Shown here piece by piece: positions 24,311 through 34,411 of a stretch of 64,000 nt of DNA (positions within the stretch are counted from its first letter, which is position 1; the number at the start of each line of letters is the position of its first letter). Made by a program: the position numbers and the translations under genes. Source of the DNA: Ariolimax columbianus (taxonomy: Eukaryota; Mollusca; Gastropoda; Stylommatophora; Arionidae); the NCBI GenBank assembly GCA_036924085.1, contig JAVGWX010000005.1, positions 73,442,547-73,506,546 of the forward strand, written 5' to 3'. The notes under the pieces were generated by a model. The model ran no database searches, was not told where the DNA came from, and saw only the letters and a program-made list of their open reading frames with translations.

Positions 24311-25200
24311 AATGCTGGACCCTGTGGCGACTTGTAGCGTGGGAATGTCGTGTTTTGGTGTAAACGATGTTAGAAGCTATGGCGACTTGATGCGTGAGAA
24401 ATGTCGTGTCCTAGTGAAAACAATGAAAAACGATATGGCGACTTGACGCGTGAGAAATGTCGTGTCCTAGTGAAAATAATGAAAAACGATATGGCGACTT
24501 GACGCGTGAGAAATGTCGTGTCCTGGTGTAAACAATGTTAGACGTTGTGGCGACTTGACGCGTGAGAAATGTCGTGTCCTAGTGAAAACAATGAAAAACG
24601 ATATGGCGACTTGACGCGTGAGAAATGTCGTGTCCTGGTGTAAACAATGTTAGACGTTGTGGCGACTTGACGCGTGAGAAATGTCGTGTCCTAGTGAAAA
24701 CAATGAAAAACGATATGGCGACTTGACGCATGAGAAATGTCGTGTCCTAGTGAAAACAATGAAAAACGATATGGCGACTTGACGCTTGAGAAATGTCGTG
24801 TCCTGATGTAAACAATGTTAGACGTTGTGGCTACTTGACGCGTGAGAAATGTCGTGCCCTGGTGTTAAGACTGTTAGACGCGCTATGGCGACTTGGCGAC
24901 TTTGAAATGTCGTGTCCTGGTGTTAGCAATGTTAAACGCTGTGGCGACTTGGCTACTTTGAAATGTCGTGTCCTGGTGTTAGCAAAAGGTAAACGCTGTG
25001 GCGACTTGTAGCCTGAGAAATGTCGTGTCCTGGTGTAAACATTGTTTGATGCTGGGGAGACTGTGAAATGTCGTGTCTTAGTGTTAATAATGTTAGACTC
25101 TGTGGCGACTTGGCGATTGTGAAATGTCGTGTCCTGGTGTTAACAATGTTAGACGCTGTGGCGACTTGGCGACTGTGAAATGTCGTGACCTGGTGTTAAG
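24310..25200 (+). repeat. 56-bp satellite, about 15 units
   Basis: TGGCGACTTG recurs at 24324, 24380, 24436, 24492, 24548 and 24604 (56-bp period), each unit carrying GAAATGTCGTGTCCT. Units after about 24850 vary in length. Confidence 0.93.
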
Positions 25201-25471
25201 AACTGATGGCCTAATGTAATACAAACTATAGTCCATAACTTTCTCCGTCAAATAGTAAATCTCACTTATCGTTTTTTATAAATAATTGTACGTTGTTAAG
25301 CGATTTCTTGGGAGCGAATCGTTATCAGGGGCATGTGAATCATGCCAAATAAGGCGTGAGTCGACACTGAAATACGATAATGTTCAGCTTGCTAAATTTC
25401 CTTTTATTGCACTACTGAGAGGGGAACTCCGACCAACCTACTCAAGTACGACTTTGCAATTGTTTTTGCAA

Positions 25472-25905
25472 TAGAGAAGCTGACAGACTATCAAAAGAAA
25501 GCCACCTCGACCTGATATAGATGTAACTTATGAAGAGGCTAAAAAGTTTACCAGGTGTATAGACATGACCAGTGGCAAGGAGAGCGAGCACACAGGTCAT
25601 CAATCAAATGCCGCAAATTACCAACTCAACAGAAGTGAGCAGGTGACAATCTTTAGACTCTGCACAAACAACAACAAACATCTGTTCAACGAAAAGAATA
25701 GGACACACGCACACATCAGATTATTAAGTGTGCAGCACTAACAAAATGAATGCCTAGATTATGATCCTAATGTGTCCAACAAGAAATAAATCAAGAAAGC
25801 ACGTGTGACTATCACTGATCCCATTTCTGGACAAGCTGTATAAAGATACCAAAAGCCTCAGATGTATTCACATATTTTCAAGTTGACGCCTGAAAGCATA
25901 CAAAA
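25472..25905 (+). pseudogene. Old diverged LINE-G 3' fragment
   Basis: Frameshifted reading recovers DIDVTYEEAKKFTR, ESEHTGHQSN and ANYQLNRSEQVTIFRLC, which line up with the DTSMTYEESKRLIK, ETEHTGYTKN and YYQLNRREQVVVFRLR blocks of young LINE-G. It ends in AAAGCATACAAAAAAAAAG, an A-run in place of the GAA tail. Many substitutions and indels indicate an old insertion or a sister family. Confidence 0.75.
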
Positions 25906-27128
25906 AAAAAGAACTCATTAGGATGTCAAAAAGGGCCCCTGTAACCTGTTATCAAAGAGACGTAATAAAGATTTCACTCAACTTAGCACAAGTCGCTTCG
26001 AACAACAAACATGATTGTAGCGAAGCAAGCTCACTGACCGAGACATTTCGAAACGGACGGTCACAATCCAACAAGACATTTTTTAGGAGGTGAAATATAA
26101 ACCTTACCAGTACACTGTGTGGCGACTGCAGAGGAAAATGACCTTTTCTGTTCATCTTTTTAAATGACTCCAGCGATCGCCAATCTATGGATAATCGTCA
26201 CAATGCAGACCCCTAAAGCAATCTTCTCCCGACCACAATATGAATCCTAGCGATTCCGATCTTGGAAACACTTATATAAATTTCAACCGAAAGTTAATAA
26301 ACACGTAAGAGCCGCGTGCGTTCTAACGTGACCTGGAGTCAACCGGAAGCTCAAGAAGTGTCACGGGGGACTCAAAATGGAAACGAGCTGATTGAAAACG
26401 TCTTGACCCACACTCACGCACGGAGGCACGCGCACCTAACTGGTTTAAGAAACTATACATCTCATCTGTCTATTTATGTCCTTAGGCGACGTAGGAGGTG
26501 CATCCTTATTTTGCGTGTCCATTGTTATTTTAAATTGATGCCCTGTGAGTGCTTCATTAACACCGTCGATCTGCGTTTCTTGTCTTGGACATTCTATGGA
26601 ACTAGAACTACACTGTCTGGTGTCCTGTTGGGTTTGCTAGATTTGATGGCATTTTTGTCACTCGTCTAGCACCTCCAATTCACTGTATGTCAATTTATCA
26701 ATCATTTAGTCAATCAATCAAAACCTGTTCAATTCCTTGTAGAGCATACGTATTAAGCGAATACGTGTCAAACCATCAAATGATGACCTATTATATAGCT
26801 GTTGGAGTTTTTGTGGCTAAGCTTTTGTATCCAGTTCCAAGCTGGAGAATTCTTAGTCGCTTCTGGCAAGTTACAGTGCTACTACTCTTCACTCAAACTC
26901 GGACTCCGGTAGGAATCCGATGAAACCACTTTTGATAACCTCACATGTTTCTTCCGTCGACGCCTTTAAACTTTCTAAATAGATTGCGGTTTTTGTGTGG
27001 ATACGGGCTGTGGTTATTGGAACATTATGACTGATTTGGTCTTAAATCCACACATTTAAACGTGTGTTCACCTTATCGATTAAACTGACCCGTTAGAGAA
27101 TGAATTTACTATAAACTATCGCAGCACT
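25905..27128. other. Unassigned region
   Basis: Open frames of 117 and 78 codons (26316-26669, 26687-26923) show no motif I recognise. Confidence 0.35.
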
Positions 27129-27385
27129 TGTAATGTCTTCTAACTTCTTTTTCTTGCTTGTGTCCTGTTTGTGCCTTTCATCGTCAGGTTATGCAATGGT
27201 TTTTGACCTGGTCTTACTGTGTGCTTCGTACACGGAGAGCTTTACTGCTTCTGCTATTTCTGCTATCCATTTTTTTATATCCATTGTATCTGTATACCAT
27301 TGCTTTCTGATGGATACTATCTGGTGTTTGACGTGTCTCGTGGCCGAACCTTTTGGTTTGCTGCACCTTGATGAGGTCTAGATAT
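27128..27385 (-). pseudogene. RTE-like LINE C-terminal remnant
   Basis: Minus-strand reading gives IKVQQTK, FGHETRQTPDSI, KAMVYRY and KGTNRTQARKR, matching the plus-strand remnant at 8640-8880 block for block, including Met-Glu rich spacing. It is broken by stops. Confidence 0.65.
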
Positions 27386-27399
27386 CACAGGCGTTGTAC

Positions 27400-27639
27400 C
27401 TACTTCTTTCCTGCTATCTTCGTTTCCGATTCTTTCCATTTTAAAACTTTGGCTATAGTCTTAACATTTGTACAAACTGTTGTGCGAAGTATGTCTAACG
27501 TATGGCGTACGTCAGTCAGGAACATACCTTGTTCATCGAGTTGCATTTCTTCTAGCTTTTCTTGCAAACATTGAAGCTTTTGGGATCTTTCAGCTTTGTA
27601 ACTACACTTAAGTAGGATGACTCGTTGGTACAATGACAC
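27400..27639 (-). other. Unrecognised 79-codon open frame
   Basis: Charged, helical-looking sequence (QCLQEKLEEMQLDEQG). I do not recognise a family, and it may be chance or part of an unidentified repeat. Confidence 0.2.
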
Positions 27640-27718
27640 TTTGGTACCGTGTCACTTTAGTATGATGATACTTTGGTACGATGACACTTTGGTACGATGA
27701 CACTTTGGTACAATGCCA
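27625..27718 (+). repeat. About 20-bp tandem repeat
   Basis: Five variants of ACTTTGGTACGATGACACTT. Confidence 0.85.
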
Positions 27719-27719
27719 C

Positions 27720-28188
27720 TATTTGAGATTAGGGGTTGCCTTATAAGAGTACAGGGTGGGAGACAAAACACTGACACTAGGTATGCTTTGGTTTCAGTAT
27801 CGCAAAAACAGGGGCAAAGGAGTTTGGTTCACGTGATTAGTTACTTAGCAAAGAAGTAAATAGGTAGGGATGGGGAATGGACACCTGAGCCGGGACAGTG
27901 TTCGAGACCTTCACAGCAGATTAACCCTGCAGATAACTGGCTGGACGCAGAGTCGCAGTTAGCTCTTGAGTTGACACCCAGCTCTTGAACTGTCACAGCC
28001 ATACCTTGAGCAAGACGTAGAAGGAGGCTCGCACTGATTGTCTCAAACTGACAGTAGCCTGACTGATTTCATTATAGACTTTGACAGAGCGCACAAAAGA
28101 GCAGATATGACTAGACTTCATATGCAAGAAATTTTGTTTGCACTGTCTGTGACTAGAGAGTTAGGGACACTGTTCCCGAAACAGTGTT
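27720..28188. other. Unassigned spacer
   Basis: No gene or repeat recognised. Confidence 0.4.
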
Positions 28189-28455
28189 CCGGAGACATTG
28201 TCACAGTGATATTGACAACAAAGTCCCGGAGTGATTAATGTATATGGGGAAAAATAAGTGTTGGCCCAAACACGAAGCCCAGGTGTGATTTAAGAGAGTG
28301 GCATTGTCCCGGAGAAATTGTCACAGTGATGTTGACAACAAAGTCCCGGAGGGATTAATGTATATGGGGAAAAACAAGTGTTGGCCCAAACATGAAGCCC
28401 AGGTGTGACTTAATAGAGTGGCATTGTCCCGGAGACATTGTCATGGTGACATTGG
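28189..28455 (+). repeat. 120-bp tandem repeat, two units plus a partial third
   Basis: CCGGAGACATTG at 28189, CCGGAGAAATTG at 28309 and CCGGAGACATTG at 28429 mark the 120-bp period; the intervening sequence is almost identical. Confidence 0.92.
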
Positions 28456-29099
28456 CAGTCTAGAAGTAAGTATTATCTGGGAACGACGATATCTGGATGC
28501 AGACTGGAGTCAGCCTTTAGTCTAGAGTGGAACCTGAAAATAAAAAAGGAGACTTCAAGCGTTCAAGAAGCCACAGTCGAGAGGGGGATCAAGAAACATT
28601 TATATAGGTTGTGTTAGTCATGAGAATAGACTACATAGACTTGAAGATAAGACCCTAAGAAATATAATAGAACACAGATAACACACGTGTTCGTTATATG
28701 AACGCCTTGAAATGTTTGTACAGCGATTAATCCAGTTACACTAACATTTCATTGTTTTTTTATTACTATGTTTTGGGATTCAACTAAGATGGCCGCGTTT
28801 ATGTCGAGTATTTTTCGATGTTTGGTGGTTCCTGTTCAGAATATATTTCACTACTCCTTCACCAGGCAGAATCCAGGTTCTCACTGGGGTTTTTCTATCT
28901 GTCTGTTACGACATGCATCAATATCATTCACGATCACACACATCAAATAACATATCAAACTGGCAGTTAATAGATTTATTGCATGAATATCAACAAAACC
29001 AGCATTTAGCAAACAGAACATCAAAATCAATATTATTAATGAACATACACACTATTTATATCTTCGCGGAGATTGTAAGCAAAAGCTTTTGAATATTGC

Positions 29100-30030
29100 C
29101 CCCAACTAATTCAACCCAGTTCTAGCCACACACTCCCCTCCCCTTATCTGCACCCTCAACACACAATAATAAACTCGTCCTCACGATAAGATTATGTACT
29201 CAGACGAATCTGTACGCTCACATATAATCAGATCACGTATTCAGGCGATCTATACACTAGTGTAACAATTTAGAGCATACATCGTTCACAAGGTGTCCTG
29301 CACACACAGCACGCATTCAGCTCTCGTCTTTAGGCGATCCGTACACTCGTGTAACTATTCAGAGCATACATCGTTCACAAGGTGTCCTGCACGACAACAC
29401 ACATTCAGATATCTTCTAGACACAGGGTGTCCAACACACCTTATAGAGCGACTGGCCAAGACTCAAAGGCGTATGCTGGTAAAGTCACTCTGAATTTCAT
29501 TCTGTCTCTCTAACATTCATAAAACAGCCTATCAATTACTCTTCCATAAAGTCGGCGAGCTAAACAGATCCCTAGCTAAATTCTCTCTCTATCACTCTTT
29601 CTCTCTCCATCGCCACTTTCCTTGAGTTAAACTTTGACTAGTATTTTATAGCCTCAAGCAGTATCAGAGCTGCCCAATAGTCGTCTGTGGGATGTTTGAC
29701 CCAGCCATTCTCTAGTTTGAATCTACATCCATTTAAATGTTATTAGAACGAATCACTCTGAATTTGTGTCACTCAATATGTCGCAGAAAGACCTGATGAT
29801 CATTGTCTGCCACTAATCCCCCACTACTTAAATCAGAACGCCAGAGTGGTTAGCTAATACCCCCTACCTGTTTTCCTTTGTCGACTTAGTATATAGACGG
29901 TGAGTGATTTTAGCGTAGTGTCGAGACCGTAAGTGACCTTGGCACACATTCAGGTACCTTTGTTCTCAGAGTCGCTGACCACATCACCCCTAACCTAAAC
30001 GCTCATGTTGCGACTGGGACTGTTACAGTA
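29100..30030 (-). repeat. Unnamed interspersed repeat, copy 1
   Basis: The minus strand resembles 46527-47365 on the plus strand in order: ACAGTCCCAGTCGCAACATG and GAGCGTTTAGG; AGCGACTCTGA.GAACAAA; CACCGT...ACTA.GTC.ACAAAGGAAA; GAGT.TTGGC.AGTCGCTC; TGAATGTGTGTTGT; GTGAACGATGT; GATCGCCTGAATACGTGAT; ACAGATTCGTCTGAGT. TGTAACAG at one end and CGTAACA near 28904-28910 would suit a solo LTR of about 1.1 kb, but I found no matching 5-bp flank, so the class is open. An 87-bp piece (about 29246-29400) is tandemly duplicated. Confidence 0.65.
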
Positions 30031-31005
30031 TCAAGGACTTTATTCTGTGGAGTGTGCATGTGATGTGCATTCGATCGGTTATTATGTTTGTTGTGCTGCA
30101 TTTTGCTGTATTTCATGCCTGGTTCAAGCCGTGGGAGACCAGTCCATGACGGAGTACAACGTTCCGCTGAAATGCACATCAGAATTCAGTCCAGATTATC
30201 ACTCCTCAAGGACATTTCTGCTCGGACTGAAGCCGACTTCCTCCAGCCCGTCTCTCCCTCCACCGGAGTTTACACGATACCTCTCCCAACCTCGTATTTT
30301 CAGCCCAGCTAAACGCTGTCTAAAAGGTGAACACAATCAGAAGCGGTAGGTCACGTAAAATCAGAGAGTTTGACAGACACGGAAGGCTTGACACAAACAC
30401 TGGTCTAATACACTCTTCGCGGCCCCCATCCTAAGGCTGCGGAGTACACAGCTCCATCTGGGCAGGATATAGGGATTTCGGTAGACACGCTTCGCATAAA
30501 CGCAGCTCAGCATTTGGACATGGTAGTGGTCGATCGACGCAACGGGCCTTTGACGCCTACGATAATATTATTAGTATTATTATGTTTTGATTGTAATAAA
30601 ATTCGATTATAAAATTCTGAATAATCGTTATAGCGTCTAGTCGTGAGTGTGCAGAAAGGTAACATAATAGAAAGAGATACAAGAATAGAAAGAAAAGAAA
30701 GAAAGTATAATTGTGAAACAATAGAAAACAGACAGCAGAGACAAATAAAGATGTAAATAATTAAAACAGAATGATAACTAGGAGAGATAATCTGCTACAG
30801 TGTCCATTATCTCCAGTTAGAAGTGAATGATTACACTCGTCATCTCTTCTATATTGTTACGTCATGTCCCATTGTTCTTTCCATGTGAAGCAAACTTTCA
30901 GCAACTAACTGATTTCACATGTTACAGTCTATACAGTGTCAGTGTCGGACACATGTTATATCAGTGTTGTCGGTGTCGGCCACAAGCGATGTCAGTGGTG
31001 TCGGT
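29408..31005 (+). repeat. 1,598-bp direct repeat, left copy
   Basis: Every base I compared from 29408 to 31005 recurs at a constant offset of 8,899 bases (38307-39904), including all short open frames. The right boundary is the 5' end of the composite element, and the left copy has no GAA tail before it. The repeat therefore behaves like a very long target-site duplication around 31006-38306. Confidence 0.9.
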
Positions 31006-31591
31006 AGCGATAGCGATAGCGATAGCGCGGGCTTGCGGAAAACGCTCGCCTGCCTTTCCCCGTAGTGCGAATTGGGTGCGGTTTGTGGTAGTGGCTCCTC
31101 CACCGAGGTGCGCTAGTCTGGTCCGTATCAGGAAACGTGGTCCGTCCGTGGTGATTTATCTAAGGCTTATAGCAGAGCTCGACAGTACGTCTCGCTGGTG
31201 GTCCGACTCTCGCAAAGAGCTTGTGACCGGCAAATGGAAAGCAGGAATCGTTGCCTCGAGGCCCTGCGTTCTCCCTACGGAGAAGAAGGGCCGGCAGGCC
31301 AAATTGTGTCTCTAGTCCCAGTGAAATTCGTCGCCGAGGTCGTTGGGATCCGTTCTGCACAGAGCGCTGCCATCCCTCCTCGAGCGAGCCCGGTCGGTCG
31401 GTCGGTCGGTCGGTCGTCTGGTGCGTGTGGGAGGCCCCTGTCAGGCGGTCCTAGGTCGACGGAGTGAGGGACGGGTGGAACAACCGTCCGTCCGTCCCGT
31501 CAGTCGGTCCCTGAGGCCGTCGTCCCAGTGAGGCTTTTTACACACCCTTCCTCCGCCGACCGGTGTGCGCAGTACGTACGTCTCCGACAGA
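31006..31591 (+). other. ETS-like GC-rich leader of the composite element
   Basis: Lies directly upstream of the 18S start and matches the corresponding part of the minus-strand copy (56930-57575) with scattered differences, e.g. CCTCCACCGAGGTGCGCT, GGTGATTTAT, and GGTCGGTCGG runs. Its place before 18S suggests 5' ETS origin; that is inference, since no genuine rDNA unit is in the window. The copy at 57.5 kb extends about 70 bases further 5'. Confidence 0.6.
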
Positions 31592-32757
31592 TATCTGGTT
31601 GATCCTGCCAGTAGTCATATGCTTGTCTCAAAGATTAAGCCATGCATGTCTAAGTTCACACTGTCTCACGGTGAAACCGCGAATGGCTCATTAAATCAGT
31701 CGAGGTTCCTTAGATGACACGATCCTACTTGGATAACTGTGGCAATTCTAGAGCTAATACATGCTTACCAAGCTCCGACCCTCGCGGAAAGAGCGCTTTT
31801 ATTAGTTCAAAACCAATCGTCGTTTCCCCTCGCGGGGTTGCGGCGTCCCCACTGGTGACTCTGGATAACTTTGTGCTGATCGCATGGCCTCATGTGCCGG
31901 CGACGCATCTTTCAAATGTCTGCCCTATCAAATGTCGATGGTACGTGACATGCCTACCATGTTTGTAACGGGTAACGGGGAATCAGGGTTCGATTCCGGA
32001 GAGGGAGCATGAGAAACGGCTACCACATCCAAGGAAGGCAGCAGGCGCGCAACTTACCCACTCCCGGCACGGGGAGGTAGTGACGAAAAATAACAATACG
32101 GGACTCTTTCGAGGCCCCGTAATTGGAATGAGTACACTTTAAACCCTTTAACGAGGATCTATTGGAGGGCAAGTCTGGTGCCAGCAGCCGCGGTAATTCC
32201 AGCTCCAATAGCGTATATTAAAGTTGTTGCAGTTAAAAAGCTCGTAGTTGGATCTCAGGCGCAGGCGGGCGGTCCGGCTCGCGCCGGTTCACTGCCCGTT
32301 GTCTCCTGCCCTACCGTCTGCCGGCTCTCTCCCACGGGTGCTCTTCGCTGAGCGTCCTGGGTGGCCGGCGCGTTTACTTTGAAAAATTAGAGTGTTCAAA
32401 GCAGGCCTCGGCTGCCTGAATAATGGTGCATGGAATAATGGAATAGGACCTCGGTTCTATTTTGTTGGTTTTCGGAACTGGAGGTAATGATTAACAGGGA
32501 CAAACGGGGGCATTCGTATTGCGGCGTTAGAGGTGAAATTCTTGGATCGCCGCAAGACGAGCTACTGCGAAAGCATTTGTCAAGAATGTTTTCATTAATC
32601 AAGAACGAAAGTCAGAGGCGCGAAGACGATCAGATACCGTCGTAGTTCTGACCATAAACGATGCCGACTAGCGATCCGCAGGAGTTGCTTCGATGACTCT
32701 GCGGGCAGCTTCCGGGAAACCAAAGTGTTTGGGTTCCGGGGGAAGTATGGTTGCAAA

Positions 32758-32767
<10 letters not shown>
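31592..32767 (+). pseudogene. 18S rRNA 5' two-thirds, truncated
   Basis: Starts with the universal TCTGGTTGATCCTGCCAG and GTCATATGCTTGTCTC, and includes GCCAGCAGCCGCGGTAATTC (about 32180), the AATTAGAGTGTTCAAAGCAG block (about 32385) and GAAATTCTTGGATCG (about 32536). It runs to the AAAGGAATTGACGGAAG region. The last third, including the CACACCGCCCGTC decoding-site block, is absent, so it cannot give a working 18S rRNA. It is embedded in a retroelement and not in an rDNA array. Confidence 0.92.
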
Positions 32768-32806
<39 letters not shown>

Positions 32807-33240
32807 GCGGCTTAATTTGACTCAACACGGCCAACACTGAAATGATTGACATGCCGAGACCACTCTTCTGGAACTGGTGCTGGACTTAGACCCCCAGAAT
32901 CTGGGGTTATGTCCCCTGTGGCTCGGTTTTGTCTGCATCCAGTGTTTGATAAAGGAATTGACGGAAGAGCACTATCAGGAGTGGAGCCTGAGACCTAAGT
33001 TAACTTACCACGCCAATACTGCAGAATGACTATCAAAAAGTACACCTTAGTGGGGTCTAATAGAGAACATGTGCTGGAATTAGACCCTCGAAAATCTTTG
33101 GGGCTACCCTTTAAGAAACTTGACTATCTCGCTAAGGGAATTGACGAAAGGGCACCACCAGGTGTGGAACCTGCGGCTTAATTTGACTGAACACGCCAAT
33201 GCTGTAGAACAACTGACAAATTGAGAGCGCTGCCGTTTGG
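32768..33240 (+). repeat. Three roughly 183-bp chimeric 18S/28S repeats
   Basis: GGAATTGACGGAAG-type starts occur at about 32770, 32952 and 33136. Each is followed by CACCACCAGG.GTGGA.CCTG and C.AACACG.CCAA (18S), then a GGTCTAAT..GAACGT..GCTGG..TTAGAC element that corresponds to the 28S stretch CTAATAGGGAACGTGAGCTGG. Divergence between units is substantial. The minus-strand copy has two such units (about 55440-55765). Confidence 0.75.
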
Positions 33241-33855
33241 GTCTAATAATGAACGTACGCTGGTATTAGACTCACGGACGACAAGTCAGCTCAAATGAAA
33301 GAACGCTACGGAAATCGTGTTTAACTCCGCAGATTTCAAATACCTGGTCATTGACAAACAAAAGCCCTCAATAAATTCGTCTGACCAAATAGTGAACGGG
33401 TGCTGGAAATAGATCTGAAGACAGGTCAGTTTTACCCTACAAATGACAGGGCGTTGCTACGGAAAACCAGCTCAAATCGAGAGGAGCCGCAGACACTTTG
33501 GTTCACGTACCAGGCTGATAAGCCAAGGGCGCGAGGCTACCATGTGGGGGATTACGGCCGAACCCTTGAAAGCCGCAATCCCGCCCAAAATCTCAGCACC
33601 ACTGCAATGGGAGGCTCCTACATGCTCGGGACCTGGGGCTTGCGCCCCAGCCCTATCAGGTAGAGCCACAGTAAGAGGTCCTTGCCGCCCGCAAATCAAA
33701 GCGGGCGGAAAACTGCTTGATACTCACCCTATACGGCGATGGGGTGCGAAAAACACCAACCAAAGACTTAGAACCTGGTCGGGGTGTCAAAAACAGTAGA
33801 GCAGCCACCACACTGTGAACTGTCAAGACTAAACCACTGACCATGAGAGTTGTCC
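33240..33855 (+). pseudogene. 28S rRNA 3'-terminal segment
   Basis: Contains ACAGGTCAGTTTTACCCTAC (33421), GAGAGGAGCCGCAGACA (about 33480), GAGGCTACCATGTGGGGGAT (about 33535), GAA..CTTGAAAGCCGCAATC and finally GTAGAGCAGC with a CCATGAGAG end near 33845. These are the landmark words of the last 300-400 bases of metazoan 28S rRNA. Diverged and fused to non-rRNA sequence, so not a functional gene. Confidence 0.8.
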
Positions 33856-34299
33856 GCACACCAGGCGATCAACATCTCTGTGACATTACCAGGCTTGTCC
33901 TCTGGCTAAATGCACTCCGGTTACGATATCTACCTCTGTACGTTATCAGCCATAACTATCATGCTGGACGCAGAAGAGATGCAGACCAGCGGACATTGCA
34001 CACCTGCCCCACTGTGTCAACACCCCAGGTGGCGGGGAATGCTAGGCGTACCATCCCTGCATAGAAGCCAAGAAAATAAAGGGAAAAAGAGATACCCCAC
34101 TCACATGCAAATGCTACGTTTCTGGCAGGACGTGACGATCCTGGGATACAGACACACTGGACTGCCTCTCTTCCGGGTAAACCAGTCCATCTCATATATC
34201 ACATACCATCATTGCACCCTATAGACACGAGTAGTGAAGACTCGATAGTCTGGAAAGACAACTTCCATAGGAGAGAAAACTCTGATCGTAAACAACTGC

Positions 34300-34411
34300 T
34301 GCCTTGCAGATAGGCTGGGGACAGCCAAAGGCTAAGGAGGGCATCCCTACAGAAACGCCTGTTGAAATCGGATGCACGGGGCCGCAAGCCTAACAAAACA
34401 GTGCAACGTAA
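34300..34411 (+). other. SINE-type domain shared by three element kinds
   Basis: CTTGCAGATAGGCTGGGGAC, GGGCATCCCTACAGAAACG, GAAATCGGATGCAC and ACAGTGCAACGTAAA match 44930-45053, the complement of 54053-54180 and, more loosely, the body of the tRNA-headed SINE (complement of 12406-12530). It lies directly before LINE-G specific sequence, which starts about 34411. Confidence 0.75.

Noticed and set aside
30005..30349. 114-codon gene present twice (also at 38904-39248)
   Set aside because: It is duplicated only because it lies in the 1,598-bp direct repeat; no domain and no coding signature.
31592..32860. Functional 18S rRNA gene
   Set aside because: The last third with the CACACCGCCCGTC block is missing, the sequence runs into chimeric repeats, and the homologous minus copy sits between target-site duplications.
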